This document shows positions 19,311-27,683 of a DNA stretch of 64,000 bases, in pieces. The position numbers and the translations under genes are program-made. This stretch comes from Halobellus ruber. GTDB lineage: Archaea; Halobacteriota; Halobacteria; Halobacteriales; Haloferacaceae. Position 1 is the stretch's first letter. The number at the start of each line of letters is the position of its first letter. Location: positions 179,509 to 243,508 of the forward strand of contig NZ_JACKXD010000006.1 in assembly GCF_014212355.1 (NCBI RefSeq), given 5' to 3'. The notes below the pieces were generated by a model. The model was not told the DNA's origin, did no database searches, and saw nothing but the letters and a program-made list of their open reading frames with translations.

Positions 19311-20978
19311 TTACTCGACCCTCGTTACGTCGAACGGAAGGCCCTCCACCCCGTCGCGCTGGAAGTCCTCGATGAACTCGTTTACCTCGTGGTACCCGAC
19401 GATGTTCTCCTGGATCGCCCGCCGGATGATCTCCGCCCGGAACTCGATGTCGTCGTAGATCTGCCGGGTGTCGTCGTACCCCAGCAGGGTCGCGATCTTC
19501 TCCTCCAATATGTAGGAGTTGTTCCGCCCTTGGAACACGAGCTCGTCCTCGACGGGGTCCCAGTAGAACGCCTCCCGGGTGACGACCCCGCCCATCTCCT
19601 TGGAGTACCCCTCGATCTCCTGAACCGAGGTGACCCGGCGGAGCGTTTCGTTGCCCCGCTTGACCCGGTTCTGGAACAACGCGATGTCGGCGTTCGACAT
19701 GAACGTCTCGGGGACGTTGATGGGGTCGCCGGTGAACCGCTGGATCATCGAGACGATGTCGGAGGCGTGGAACGTCAGCATCACCGGGTGGCCGGTCTGG
19801 GCCGCCTGGAACGCCATCCGCCCCTCCTCGCCGCGGACCTCCCCGACGATGATGTAGTCGGGACGCGACCGCAGTGCGGCGGCGACGAGGTCGAACATAT
19901 CGACCTCGGAGTCGGTGCCGCGGCCCTCCCGGGTGAGGAGTTGCTGCCAGGTGTTGTGCGGGGGCAGCACCTCCGCGGTGTCCTCGGCGGTGTAGATCTT
20001 CGCGTCCCGCGGGATGAACGAGGTGACGGCGTTGAGCGTCGTGGTCTTGCCCGACGCCGTCTCGCCGACGACGAACACCGTCCGCTCGTTCTCCAACGCC
20101 ATCCAGAGGTACGCACACAGCTCCGGGGAGAGCGTCCCCCAGTCGGTGATCTGGAAGATCGACAGCGGGACGTCGTCGCCCTGCCGGATCGTCAACGACG
20201 AGCCCTTCAGCGACACGTCGTCGGAGTAGATGATGTTGATACGCGAGCCGTCAGGCAGCGTCGAGTCCACGATCGGGTGGGCGTCGGAAACGGGATCACC
20301 GATCCGTTCGCCCATGTTCCGGAGCCAGTTGTCGAACTGCTCGGCGGAGTCGAACTCGATAGTCGTCTCCAGGAGTCCGAACTCGCCGTGGTCGACGTCG
20401 ACCTGGTTGGGGCCGATGACGTGGATGTCCTCGTTGGCCGGGTCGCGCATGATCGGCTCCAGTGGCCCGAGACCGACGATGTCCCGAACCAGCCGGTACC
20501 GGATCTTCTGGTAGGTCTCCTCGGACACTTCGAGGGGGCCGAGTTCGAGCCGCTGGAGCAACTCGCTCATCCGGCCGTTGCGCTCCTCTTCTAAGACGGT
20601 GATCTCGTCGAGCAGCTCCTGGATCCGGTCCTCGTACTCGGTGTCCTCGGTCGGGGCGGGCTTCGAGACCGACTGTTCGAGGAGTTTGTCCTTCACGTCG
20701 CCGAAGACCCCCCGTTCGGCGTCGTCGAGCTCCGGCTCGATGGTGTAGTACTTGGTCGTCTCCCCGAAGTTGCCGTACACCTGGCTGTACACCGGCCCGC
20801 CGAGGTGGTAGATCACGTTCGGTCGCCGCGACTCGTAGCCGTCGGGGTCGTCGACGAGCATCGGGAACTCTCCGGTGATCTGCCGGAACCGCTTGAGGTG
20901 GTCCCGGAGGTGGTCCCACCGCTGGGCGTGCTGTCTGAGCTCCGGGTCCAGTTTGGCCGAGCCGTGTTCCGTCGCCAT
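19311..20978 (-). CDS. arlI: Archaellum motor/assembly ATPase ArlI (FlaI)
   Basis: 555 residues from the ATG at 20978, which shares one base with the arlH stop. It is a secretion-type ATPase: Walker A GETASGKTTTLNAV, the Asp box/Walker B region PDYIIVGEVRGEEGRM, and the His box GHPVMLTFHASDIVSM. The N-terminal part is acidic with coiled helices (about 115-165, DRIQELLDEITVLEEERNGRM). ArlI powers both export of archaellins and rotation. A much longer in-frame reading to 21800 runs antiframe through arlH and is not real. Confidence 0.97.
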   Translation of the reverse strand: MATEHGSAKLDPELRQHAQRWDHLRDHLKRFRQITGEFPMLVDDPDGYESRRPNVIYHLGGPVYSQVYGNFGETTKYYTIEPELDDAERGVFGDVKDKLLEQSVSKPAPTEDTEYEDRIQELLDEITVLEEERNGRMSELLQRLELGPLEVSEETYQKIRYRLVRDIVGLGPLEPIMRDPANEDIHVIGPNQVDVDHGEFGLLETTIEFDSAEQFDNWLRNMGERIGDPVSDAHPIVDSTLPDGSRINIIYSDDVSLKGSSLTIRQGDDVPLSIFQITDWGTLSPELCAYLWMALENERTVFVVGETASGKTTTLNAVTSFIPRDAKIYTAEDTAEVLPPHNTWQQLLTREGRGTDSEVDMFDLVAAALRSRPDYIIVGEVRGEEGRMAFQAAQTGHPVMLTFHASDIVSMIQRFTGDPINVPETFMSNADIALFQNRVKRGNETLRRVTSVQEIEGYSKEMGGVVTREAFYWDPVEDELVFQGRNNSYILEEKIATLLGYDDTRQIYDDIEFRAEIIRRAIQENIVGYHEVNEFIEDFQRDGVEGLPFDVTRVE

Positions 20979-21727
20979 TATGCGACACTCCTGGATTCGA
21001 TGACGATGCCGATCCCCGACCGGACCGAGAAGCCGATCCGGTCGCCGACCTGTTCGCCCATCCCGGCGAACCGCTTCACGAAGATGTTCCGCCGGACGTC
21101 GTTGCCGACCTCGACCATCTCCAGTTCGAGGTAGACGTCGGCGATCGACCGGAACGGGCCGATCGCCTCCTCGTCGACCGTCGAGGGGTCGACCGTGAGC
21201 ACGATCGTCTTGCCCTTGGTGGTCAGATCCCGGAAGAAGGAGATGATCTCGAGGGCGGCCTGCCGCTCCTCGTTCTCCCGGACCAGCGCCTCGAACTTGG
21301 GGTCGTTCCGGAGGATGGCGTCGAAGGTGTCGACGATGATGACCTCGGCCTCCCACATCGTCTCCGCCCCCATCATCCGCTTCAGCAACTCCTTCCGTTC
21401 GTCGCCGTCGCCCCCAGCCAACGTCCCCGCGGCGTCGATCTCGGCGGGGATGAAGAGGACTTCCTCGTTGATCAGGGGTTTGACCATATCGTAGGCCAGC
21501 GAGTTCATCTGATCCAGAAAGCCCTTCACGCCGAGTTCGGTCGAGACCAGCGTCGTCACCACGTCCTCGGTGTTGAACCCGTAGGTGAACCGCTGTGAGA
21601 GGACGCTCTTGCCGGCCCCGTAGTCGCCCTCGATCAGGACGATCGAGCCCTTGGGGATGCCGCCGCCGAGCTCCTTCTCCAGACGATCGTGCTCGGCGAG
21701 TCCGATCGGGTAGTGGTTCGTGCTCAT
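20978..21727 (-). CDS. arlH: Archaellum regulatory ATPase ArlH (FlaH)
   Basis: 249 residues. RecA/KaiC-like fold: Walker A GDYGAGKSVLSQR, Walker B-like VIIVDTFDAIL, and ELEMVEVGNDVRRNIFVKRF near the end. ArlH binds ATP without strong hydrolysis and docks onto ArlI to switch it between assembly and rotation. The start overlaps the arlG stop (ATGA) and the stop overlaps the arlI start (TAATG), so translation is tightly coupled. Confidence 0.97.
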   Translation of the reverse strand: MSTNHYPIGLAEHDRLEKELGGGIPKGSIVLIEGDYGAGKSVLSQRFTYGFNTEDVVTTLVSTELGVKGFLDQMNSLAYDMVKPLINEEVLFIPAEIDAAGTLAGGDGDERKELLKRMMGAETMWEAEVIIVDTFDAILRNDPKFEALVRENEERQAALEIISFFRDLTTKGKTIVLTVDPSTVDEEAIGPFRSIADVYLELEMVEVGNDVRRNIFVKRFAGMGEQVGDRIGFSVRSGIGIVIESRSVA

Positions 21728-22179
21728 TGTTCGGTGGTGAACCTGAACGTCTCCTCGTCGCCGCTGACCGCCAGCCGGACCCGGTGGTCGCCCGCCCCAA
21801 GGTTCAGCCCGCCGACCCGAACCTCGACGACGCCGTGGGGCGTCCACTCGGCGCTCCCGTCGACGATCGTGACCGACACGTTCGTGCGGTACTGTGCGTC
21901 CACGATCACGTCGAACGACTCGTTGACCGCGGGTATCGTTCGCCTCCCCGTGTTCTTGACGTAGAGCGTCAGCGTGTCGCTACCGGCGTCGTAAACGGAA
22001 CTCTCGGAGTCGCTGATGACCTCGATGTCGGTCCTGATGTTCTCGGCCACGTCGGCGCCGCGGTCGTCGAGGGCGCCGCTGATCCCGGTGACGGTGTCGA
22101 TCAGGACGCCCGCCACGCCCGCGGCGATCACGATGCTCGCGATGAACAGGATCAGGCTCGGGACCGACACGTCGGCCAT
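21724..22179 (-). CDS. arlG: Archaellum stator-associated protein ArlG (FlaG)
   Basis: 151 residues with one N-terminal membrane helix (LILFIASIVIAAGVAGVLIDTV) and an extracytoplasmic beta-sandwich (residues about 45-150) with repeated N-glycosylation-like sequons (NES, NVS). ArlG and ArlF form the stator that contacts the S-layer. It follows arlF directly (1 nt) and overlaps arlH by 4 nt. Confidence 0.93.
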   Translation of the reverse strand: MADVSVPSLILFIASIVIAAGVAGVLIDTVTGISGALDDRGADVAENIRTDIEVISDSESSVYDAGSDTLTLYVKNTGRRTIPAVNESFDVIVDAQYRTNVSVTIVDGSAEWTPHGVVEVRVGGLNLGAGDHRVRLAVSGDEETFRFTTEQ

Positions 22180-22629
22180 TCAGTTCACCTCCGCTACGGT
22201 GGTGTTGCTCGCCGCCACCCCGTTTCCGGCGACCACCTTCACCCGGTCGGGTTTAGTGCCGGTGTCGACGGTGAACACCAGCCGTTGATCCGGCGCCCAC
22301 ACGTCGGTTGCGGTGTCGCCGTCGACCGTCGTCCCGTTCGGGAGCACGTACTCGTTGTCCACGAGCAGGCTCGTGTCCTCGACCGACAGCGTGGTGGTCC
22401 CGTTGTTCGTGACGGTGACGTTGAGGGTACCACTGCTGTTGTCGTACACCACCTCGGCCGCCTCGATCACGGTGTTGCGGCGGTCCAGCAGTTCCTCGCT
22501 CTCGGCGTCGTGGGCCTCCGAGACCCGCTCTGCGCTACCGGCCGCGGCGGTGTACAGCGTCCCCGACGCGATCAGGACGCCCAGGAAGACCACTGCAGTC
22601 GACCCGCTAACGCCGAATCCCACGGCCAT
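22180..22629 (-). CDS. arlF: Archaellum stator protein ArlF (FlaF)
   Basis: 149 residues from the ATG at 22629, which lies 23 nt inside the end of arlCE. One N-terminal membrane helix (TAVVFLGVLIASGTLYTAAAGS) is followed by a short coiled segment and a beta-sandwich with several Asn sequons (NSSG, NVTVTNNGTT, NTTV). ArlF anchors the rotor to the S-layer. Order and overlaps are as in other haloarchaeal arl operons. Confidence 0.93.
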   Translation of the reverse strand: MAVGFGVSGSTAVVFLGVLIASGTLYTAAAGSAERVSEAHDAESEELLDRRNTVIEAAEVVYDNSSGTLNVTVTNNGTTTLSVEDTSLLVDNEYVLPNGTTVDGDTATDVWAPDQRLVFTVDTGTKPDRVKVVAGNGVAASNTTVAEVN

Positions 22630-24142
22630 CCCCCCCGAGTGCCGACAGCTCTTCGAGCAGCCGTGCCTCCTCGACGTCGCCGGCCAGCCGGCTGATATAG
22701 GTGAGGCTCTCCCGGTGGTCCCGGACGCGCAGGTCCCGCGTCCCCTCGGTCCCGCCGGCGACGGCGGCGTTGCGGACGTGCTCGCCCACGGTCCGCTCGA
22801 CGCGACGGGTGATCCACCCCTGTTCGCGGTACTGACGCAGCGCGCGGGTGGCACCGACAACGCCGCCGACCTCGACGAGGAACTGGGTCCACTCGAGCAC
22901 CACCGACTCCGCGGTGTACCGGGACGGGATCCGCGCGAGATACGCGTCGGAGCCGGCATCCGCGGCCGCAGCGGGTGATGCGTCCGTCCGCGACGCCGCC
23001 GGGTCGCTGCCGTGTCCGTCGGCGGCTCCGTTCGCCGCCGCGCCCGGAATCGGCTCCCCGGTGTCGTCCTCGGGTTCGACCGGGTCCGGCTGGACGAACT
23101 CGTCGTTCTCTCTCGCGTCGTCGGATTCGGGATCGACAGCCTCCGATTCCGCGTCCGCCTCCGGCTCCGGGCCGGGTTCCGATTCTTCGGTGACTTCCGG
23201 TTCGTCGTCGGTGTCGAACGCGTCACCCGCGTCGGGATCGTCGATCCCCTCGGCCTCGAACGGCTCCTCGGCCGCTGCGGCATCCAGTTCGTCCTCGGCG
23301 TCGGTCTCCGCCTCGTCGTCGCCCTCGACGTCGTCCCAGCCGCCGTTCTCTCCGTATTCGGACTTCAGCTCGTCGAAGCTGGTGCCGCCGCCGGCGTCGC
23401 CGTCGGCCTCGTCCGCCCCGTCGTCGCCGGCCGCCCCGTCGTCGTTGAGCGCCGCGCCGGAGCCCTCCCGCTCTTCGTCGGCGAGTTCGTCGCTCGCGGC
23501 GAGTTCGGCTTCGTCCTCCTCGGCGTCGATGTCGCCGAAGTCCTCGTCGAAGAACGCCTCGGCGTCCGCCTCGGCGACCTCCGGGTCGAGGGCGTCCTCG
23601 GACTCGTCTTCCATCTCGAAGAGGCCGAACGCGCCCTCGTTCTCCAGGCCACCCATCTCGCGGGCGTCGTCGACGAACGGGTTGATCCCGCGGGTGACCA
23701 TCTCGTAGATGTCGAGCAGCTTCCGGACGGTGTCGTCGAGCTCCTCGACCGTCTCGCCGATCTGTTTGTTCTCCTCCCGGACGGTGTTCATCTCCGAGGT
23801 CGTCGAACTGATCTCGTTTTCCAGCTCGGAGATCCGATCTTCCATCTCGGCGATGGTGTTGGGATCCACCTCCGCCCCGCCGAAACCGCCGCCGGCGTCG
23901 TCGAACCCGTCCATCTCGCCGTCGAGGTCGCCCATACCACCGCCCGCACCGTCGTCGAAGCCGTCCGCTCCACCGCCCCCGCCGTCGTCGAAGCCGTCCG
24001 CTCCACCGCCCCCGCCGTCGTCGAACCCCTCGTCGAAATCGTCCATCCCATCATCGAAGTCATCCATCTCCTCGTCGAACCCCAAGCCGTCCGTCGCGAC
24101 GTGGTCCGACTCCGAACTGTCGCTGCCGGTGATCCAGTCCAT
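22607..24142 (-). CDS. arlCE: Archaellum cytosolic-ring fusion protein ArlCE (FlaCE)
   Basis: About 511 residues from MDWITGSD; a start 9 nt earlier is possible. Order: a Gly/Asp-rich N terminus with an 11-residue unit (GGGGGADGFDD) repeated, the ArlC-like coiled coil (about 95-165, EMEDRISELENEISSTTSEMNTVREENKQ, then IYEMVTRGINPFVD), a very acidic linker of over 200 residues, and the C-terminal ArlD/E domain (IPSRYTAESVVLEWTQFLVEVGGVVGATRALRQYREQGWITRRV). These proteins link the motor to the taxis system. It is the first gene of the arl operon. Confidence 0.94.
   Translation of the reverse strand: MDWITGSDSSESDHVATDGLGFDEEMDDFDDGMDDFDEGFDDGGGGGADGFDDGGGGGADGFDDGAGGGMGDLDGEMDGFDDAGGGFGGAEVDPNTIAEMEDRISELENEISSTTSEMNTVREENKQIGETVEELDDTVRKLLDIYEMVTRGINPFVDDAREMGGLENEGAFGLFEMEDESEDALDPEVAEADAEAFFDEDFGDIDAEEDEAELAASDELADEEREGSGAALNDDGAAGDDGADEADGDAGGGTSFDELKSEYGENGGWDDVEGDDEAETDAEDELDAAAAEEPFEAEGIDDPDAGDAFDTDDEPEVTEESEPGPEPEADAESEAVDPESDDARENDEFVQPDPVEPEDDTGEPIPGAAANGAADGHGSDPAASRTDASPAAAADAGSDAYLARIPSRYTAESVVLEWTQFLVEVGGVVGATRALRQYREQGWITRRVERTVGEHVRNAAVAGGTEGTRDLRVRDHRESLTYISRLAGDVEEARLLEELSALGGDGRGIRR
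23949..24027 (-). repeat. 33-bp tandem repeat inside arlCE
   Basis: Two adjacent near-perfect 33-bp units (23949-23980, first base missing, and 23981-24013) and a partial third (24014-24027) encode the repeated GGGGGADGFDD block. The frame is kept. This is an expandable coding repeat, so copy number may vary between strains. Confidence 0.85.
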
Positions 24143-24509
24143 TACGCACATTCACCCCCGCTGTCCCGACTCCCGGTCGCCGCCCGGCACGGCCGCCGTG
24201 GAGGGACACTGTACCCCGCAAACGCCGCTGGTGTGGTCCGACCGGTCCGGCCGCCCGGTCTCGGTGGCACAGGTTGCATTCATCCGAGTATGCGCTCGTC
24301 GATACAAGAAGGTTCGCCCGAAATTATCGATACTGATAGATCACCCGACGGCTCGGGGACGCCGCGGTACCGACCCGTCGGCCGCGCCGGCTCGGTTCCC
24401 CGCCTCAACTTAAAAAGGCGCGTCGTCGAACGGCCCTTCGGGGTGCGAAGAATTATTCACGTGGCGAACAGAACCGAGTACTGACACCTTCAAGGACGTG
24501 ATCACACGT
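24143..24509. promoter_or_regulatory. Divergent promoter region between arlCE and the KaiC-like gene
   Basis: About 367 nt without a gene. On the minus strand a TATA-like CTTCTTGTATC (about 24301-24312) could serve the arl operon and would give a leader of roughly 130 nt. On the plus strand CAACTTAAAAAGG (about 24405-24417) and GAATTATTCAC (about 24449) are candidate boxes for the KaiC-like gene. The palindrome at 24325-24338 lies between the two. Confidence 0.6.
24325..24338. promoter_or_regulatory. Motility palindrome TATC-N6-GATA, arlCE promoter copy
   Basis: TATCGATACTGATA (plus strand). On the minus strand it ends 13 nt upstream of the TATA-like CTTCTTGTA that could start the arl operon. 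The half-sites match three other copies in this window, all upstream of motility genes. Confidence 0.6.
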
Positions 24510-25265
24510 ATGCCAGAATTCGTCAAAACCGGCGTCGAGGGGCTCGATTCGATTCTCAACGGGGGAATCGTGGAAAACGCGGCGGTGCTCGTGAGCGGGA
24601 ACCCCGGGACCGGCAAGAGCATCCTCGGGATGCAGTTCCTCTATAACGGGGTCGAACTGTTCGACGAGGGCGGGATCTACCTGACGTTCGAGGAGACCGC
24701 CGACGACATCAGCCAGGCCGCGAACTCCATCGGGTTCGACGACTGGGACGAGTTCGTCGACGAGGGGCGGATCAAGATCTACGACAAGCGGACGTTGCTC
24801 CGCAGCGGCGACTTCTCCGACACGCTCGACACGATCCTCGAGGACCTCCAGGACACCAAGTACGATCGGCTCGTGCTCGATTCGCTGACGATGTTTCAGC
24901 TCTTCTTCGAGGAGGAGAAAGAACAGCGCCAGTACCTCCTGAAGTTCATCGACATCCTCAAGGACAGCGGTCTCACCTCCATCCTGACGATGGAGCAGTC
25001 TGCGGTGTTCCCCGACACCGAGATCGGACTGGAGAACTTCCTGACCGACGGCAACATCTACCTCATCCAGTCGCCCGCCGGCTCGACGTCGAACCGGTAC
25101 ATCTGGGTGGCGAAGATGCGGAAACAGCCCATCAAGAACTCGATGTTTCCCCTGGAAATCGAGGAGGGTGGCATCCAGGTCTTCGAGCAAGCCGCCGGCT
25201 TCTCGATGATGGGCGAGTCCCCGCCGGGGTTCGGCGAGGAGGATCCCGGGGCAGGGTTGGAGTAG
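24510..25265 (+). CDS. KaiC-like RecA-superfamily ATPase (CirA-type)
   Basis: 251 residues from the ATG at 24510. A single KaiC domain: VKTGVEGLDSILNGGIVENAAVLVSGNPGTGKSILGMQFL (Walker A GNPGTGKS), YLTFEETADD, DRLVLDSLTMFQLFFEEEKEQRQYLLKFIDIL (Walker B region) and SILTMEQSA. The tail is Gly/acid-rich. Single-domain KaiC-like proteins encoded next to arl genes (CirA in Haloferax, from memory) have been linked to control of motility. It is divergent from the arl operon and shares its control region. It resembles ArlH in fold, but it is a separate family member. Confidence 0.88.
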   Translation: MPEFVKTGVEGLDSILNGGIVENAAVLVSGNPGTGKSILGMQFLYNGVELFDEGGIYLTFEETADDISQAANSIGFDDWDEFVDEGRIKIYDKRTLLRSGDFSDTLDTILEDLQDTKYDRLVLDSLTMFQLFFEEEKEQRQYLLKFIDILKDSGLTSILTMEQSAVFPDTEIGLENFLTDGNIYLIQSPAGSTSNRYIWVAKMRKQPIKNSMFPLEIEEGGIQVFEQAAGFSMMGESPPGFGEEDPGAGLE

Positions 25266-25462
25266 CGGGCGGGACTCGGCCTCACAACGCCGCCTCCGAC
25301 AGTATCCTGCCACGGCACGCACCTGTCGACTGTCGAACAGCATCCGGCCCCGACGGAGAGCCTCCACCAGCGGCCCGTTCTGATTGCCGTACGACTCCGG
25401 ACCGATCGGTCCGAGCGATCAAAAAGCTCGAATGAAACCGGACAGCAGGGTGTGGGAAGTCC

Positions 25463-26101
25463 CTACACCGGGACCGGGTCGCCGGGGTCGCTCCCGGCGA
25501 TCTGGTTAGGCATCGTCAGCACCACGCTCGTGGTCCCGCCGGATTGGGTCGTGATCTCCAACCGGACCGTCTCGCCCGGTTCGAGTCCGCTGTCACCGCT
25601 TCCGCTTTCGATAGCCTCGGCGTTGATCACCACTTCGTAGCGGTCCTCCTCGCTGTTCAGCACACCGAACGAGTTGTCAGTGTCGGTCCCTTCGACCGCC
25701 GTCACGTTGAACGCGGTGTCGGTGCCCGGGTCACCGGAGAGGGCGTTTGTATTATTACTCAGCGTTGCGACGCTGTCCTCGCTCAGGTACTTTATCGTGG
25801 TCGAATTCAGATCGGTCGCGTCCGCCCCCGACGCGAGCCCGACCGTCAGGGTCAGGTTCGCAACGTACTCGGTGTTCGTCCCGACCGTCCCGTGTTCGTT
25901 GATGACCTCTATCCGCTCGGTGACCTGGTCGACGCTCTCCTGTCCGGTGTCCTCCGCGGTCGCCTGGAGGAACCCGGCCGTGTTCACCAGCACGCCCGCG
26001 GCGATCGCGGCCACGAGCACCATCGCGATGAACACGATGAGCGTTCCGATCCCGACCTGTGCGCGAGTTCCTGAGTCGTCGTCGTGTTGTATGAATTCCA
26101 T
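25463..26101 (-). CDS. arlA2: Archaellin (second gene of the pair)
   Basis: 212 residues from MEFIQHD; an ATG one codon earlier is equally possible. Type III signal peptide ending TRA, then mature [32 protein letters not shown], the hydrophobic core helix of the filament. The rest is beta-rich with N-glycosylation sequons (NLT, NST, NNT, NVT) and an acidic surface. The -1 residue at the prepilin-peptidase site is Ala rather than the usual Gly. It sits about 10 nt after the first archaellin and has no own TATA box, so it is co-transcribed. The symbol is by position only. Confidence 0.93.
   Translation of the reverse strand: MEFIQHDDDSGTRAQVGIGTLIVFIAMVLVAAIAAGVLVNTAGFLQATAEDTGQESVDQVTERIEVINEHGTVGTNTEYVANLTLTVGLASGADATDLNSTTIKYLSEDSVATLSNNTNALSGDPGTDTAFNVTAVEGTDTDNSFGVLNSEEDRYEVVINAEAIESGSGDSGLEPGETVRLEITTQSGGTTSVVLTMPNQIAGSDPGDPVPV
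25935..26047 (-). repeat. Near-identical block shared with the other archaellin gene (copy 1)
   Basis: 113 bp encoding the core helix region of the archaellin. It matches 26610-26722 with one mismatch, at a synonymous Leu/Gln-type position, while the flanking sequence has diverged strongly. This is consistent with recent gene conversion or strong constraint. Confidence 0.85.
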
Positions 26102-26113
26102 CATTGTACTATC

Positions 26114-26764
26114 TTAGAGGGGGACCGGATCGTTGTCGTCCTCGCCCTGGAGTTGGTCGGGCATCGACAGCACCACGTTCGTGGTCCCGCCGCTGGACGT
26201 GGTGATCTCCAGCTGTACCGACTCGCCCGGGTCGAGTCCCGGCTCGCTCCCCTCGACGTTGGAAGCATTGATTATGACCTCGAACCGATCGCTCTCCTCG
26301 TCCAACACGGGGTAGGACTCGCCGTTGTCGGTCTTGTCTTCCACCGTGAACTCCGTCGCTGTCAGGTCCGAGATGTTCTGGTCGGTAACGTCCGTCCCGC
26401 TTGCCGTACTTCTGTTCTCGTACACGAGGTTCTCCGCGGTGGATTCGCTCGTGTACTTTATCGTGCTGTTCTGTAAGGCGATCTCACCCGATCCGGCGGA
26501 AAGCTTCACCGCCAAGAACAGCTGGTCGACGTGACCCGAAATGTTTTCGCTATCGTTGACGACGCCGTGTTGACTGACGACGTCGACCCTGTTCGTCACT
26601 TGCTCTACACTCTCCTGTCCGGTGTCCTCCGCGGTCGCTTGGAGGAACCCGGCCGTGTTCACCAGCACGCCCGCGGCGATCGCGGCCACGAGCACCATCG
26701 CGATGAACACGATGAGCGTTCCAATGCCGACCTGCCCACGGTCGGCGTCAGTGTCTTCGATCAT
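26114..26764 (-). CDS. arlA1: Archaellin (first gene of the pair)
   Basis: 216 residues. Signal MIEDTDADRG is cut before [32 protein letters not shown]. The C-terminal domain has NIS, NST, NRS, NIS and NAS sequons for S-layer-type glycosylation, and the ending SMPDQLQGEDDNDPVPL parallels that of the second archaellin. A TATA-like TTATGTATAGG (about 26836-26848) gives a leader of about 50 nt. A TATC-N6-GATA palindrome lies 15 nt upstream of that box. Confidence 0.95.
   Translation of the reverse strand: MIEDTDADRGQVGIGTLIVFIAMVLVAAIAAGVLVNTAGFLQATAEDTGQESVEQVTNRVDVVSQHGVVNDSENISGHVDQLFLAVKLSAGSGEIALQNSTIKYTSESTAENLVYENRSTASGTDVTDQNISDLTATEFTVEDKTDNGESYPVLDEESDRFEVIINASNVEGSEPGLDPGESVQLEITTSSGGTTNVVLSMPDQLQGEDDNDPVPL
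26610..26722 (-). repeat. Near-identical block shared with the other archaellin gene (copy 2)
   Basis: Partner of 25935-26047; 112 of 113 bases agree. It covers the end of the signal peptide and the hydrophobic core helix plus [14 protein letters not shown]. Confidence 0.85.
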
Positions 26765-26861
26765 ATGTCGTGTTGTCTCCAGTCTGGCCCGGCGCCGTGC
26801 CGACAGCGCGGGGCGTCACTGCGGAGTAGTAAGAGCCTATACATAACAGTGGGGGGCCAAA

Positions 26862-26875
26862 TATCACCGTTGATA
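26862..26875. promoter_or_regulatory. Motility palindrome TATC-N6-GATA, archaellin promoter copy
   Basis: TATCACCGTTGATA, i.e. TATCA-N4-TGATA with perfect half-sites. On the minus strand it ends 15 nt before the TTATGTATAGG box of the archaellin operon. This is the expected position for an activator just upstream of BRE/TATA. Confidence 0.65.
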
Positions 26876-27045
26876 CCGGACCGACCCACGAAAATCCGGC
26901 TTTAGACGCCGCTAACGGACGTTTTGCACGAACGATAGATTACCTTCGATATCCGGTGGAGTGACGGCCGTAGCGTAGAGCGGGCCGAGTGGAGTCGGTC
27001 GTCGGACGGTCGAGCAGCGACCCTCGCGCGGCCGGTAGGTGGAGG

Positions 27046-27384
27046 CTACTCGTTGGAGATCGTCCGCCAGACGTCGTCGAGTTTGTTCTTCACCTCGGGG
27101 CGTTCCGTCACCTGTACGTTGAGTTCGTTTCCGTCGAATCTGATGACGACCTCGTCTACCTCCCGGCGGTAGACGTTGGTTCGGCGGTGTTCGTCCGAGA
27201 GGACGCGATCGTGCAGTTCGAGCAGTCCAGCCTCGGTAAGCTCCTCGATCCGGCGGTAGCACGTTGCGATCGGGATGTCGAGCATATCGCTGAACTCCTG
27301 TGCGGAGTACGCCTCGTCGGCGGCGCGCAGGATGTCGGGATTGTACTCGTTCCCGAGTGCTTCGATCGTCCTATCGGACTCCAT
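27046..27384 (-). CDS. Winged-helix transcriptional regulator of the motility locus
   Basis: 112 residues from MESDRTIEAL (ATG 27384). A start 18 nt earlier exists, but GGATTAATATCG about 60 nt upstream fits either. The helix-turn-helix is DEAYSAQEFSDMLDIPIATCYRRIEELTEAGLLELHDRVLSDEHRRTNVYRR, followed by a beta wing (VDEVVIRFDGNELNVQVTER) and a short helix. This resembles ArsR-like haloarchaeal regulators. It lies between the archaellins and the che genes, so control of motility is a reasonable inference. It is a candidate to bind the shared TATC-N6-GATA palindromes, though its own promoter has only a half-site. Confidence 0.88.
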   Translation of the reverse strand: MESDRTIEALGNEYNPDILRAADEAYSAQEFSDMLDIPIATCYRRIEELTEAGLLELHDRVLSDEHRRTNVYRREVDEVVIRFDGNELNVQVTERPEVKNKLDDVWRTISNE

Positions 27385-27683
27385 AGATGGAGACAGCTTC
27401 AATCCGGGCTTACGTCAATGTGGCGGTCGAAATACGATCGATATTAATCCTGATACCCCCGTGTCGGCAGCGACACCGCGGTCCCGGCGGACGTCTTCAT
27501 CGTCGCATACGCTGTAGCCGTCCGGCCGTTAGAACACGTTATGAAGCACCTACCCGCGGCGAAGGGGCCGACGACCGACGACAATCGGGTTCGTCAGTTC
27601 AGCGCGTTCGGCCGGCGGGAGGGTCGGCCGGCGGGAGTGGCAACCCCGATGGGCTTATTATTACGCCGGAGACATCAGGGGAT

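Noticed and set aside
19311..21800. 829-codon version of arlI
   Set aside because: The extra N-terminal part overlaps arlH in another phase. The ATG at 20978, overlapping the arlH stop, gives the normal ArlI length.
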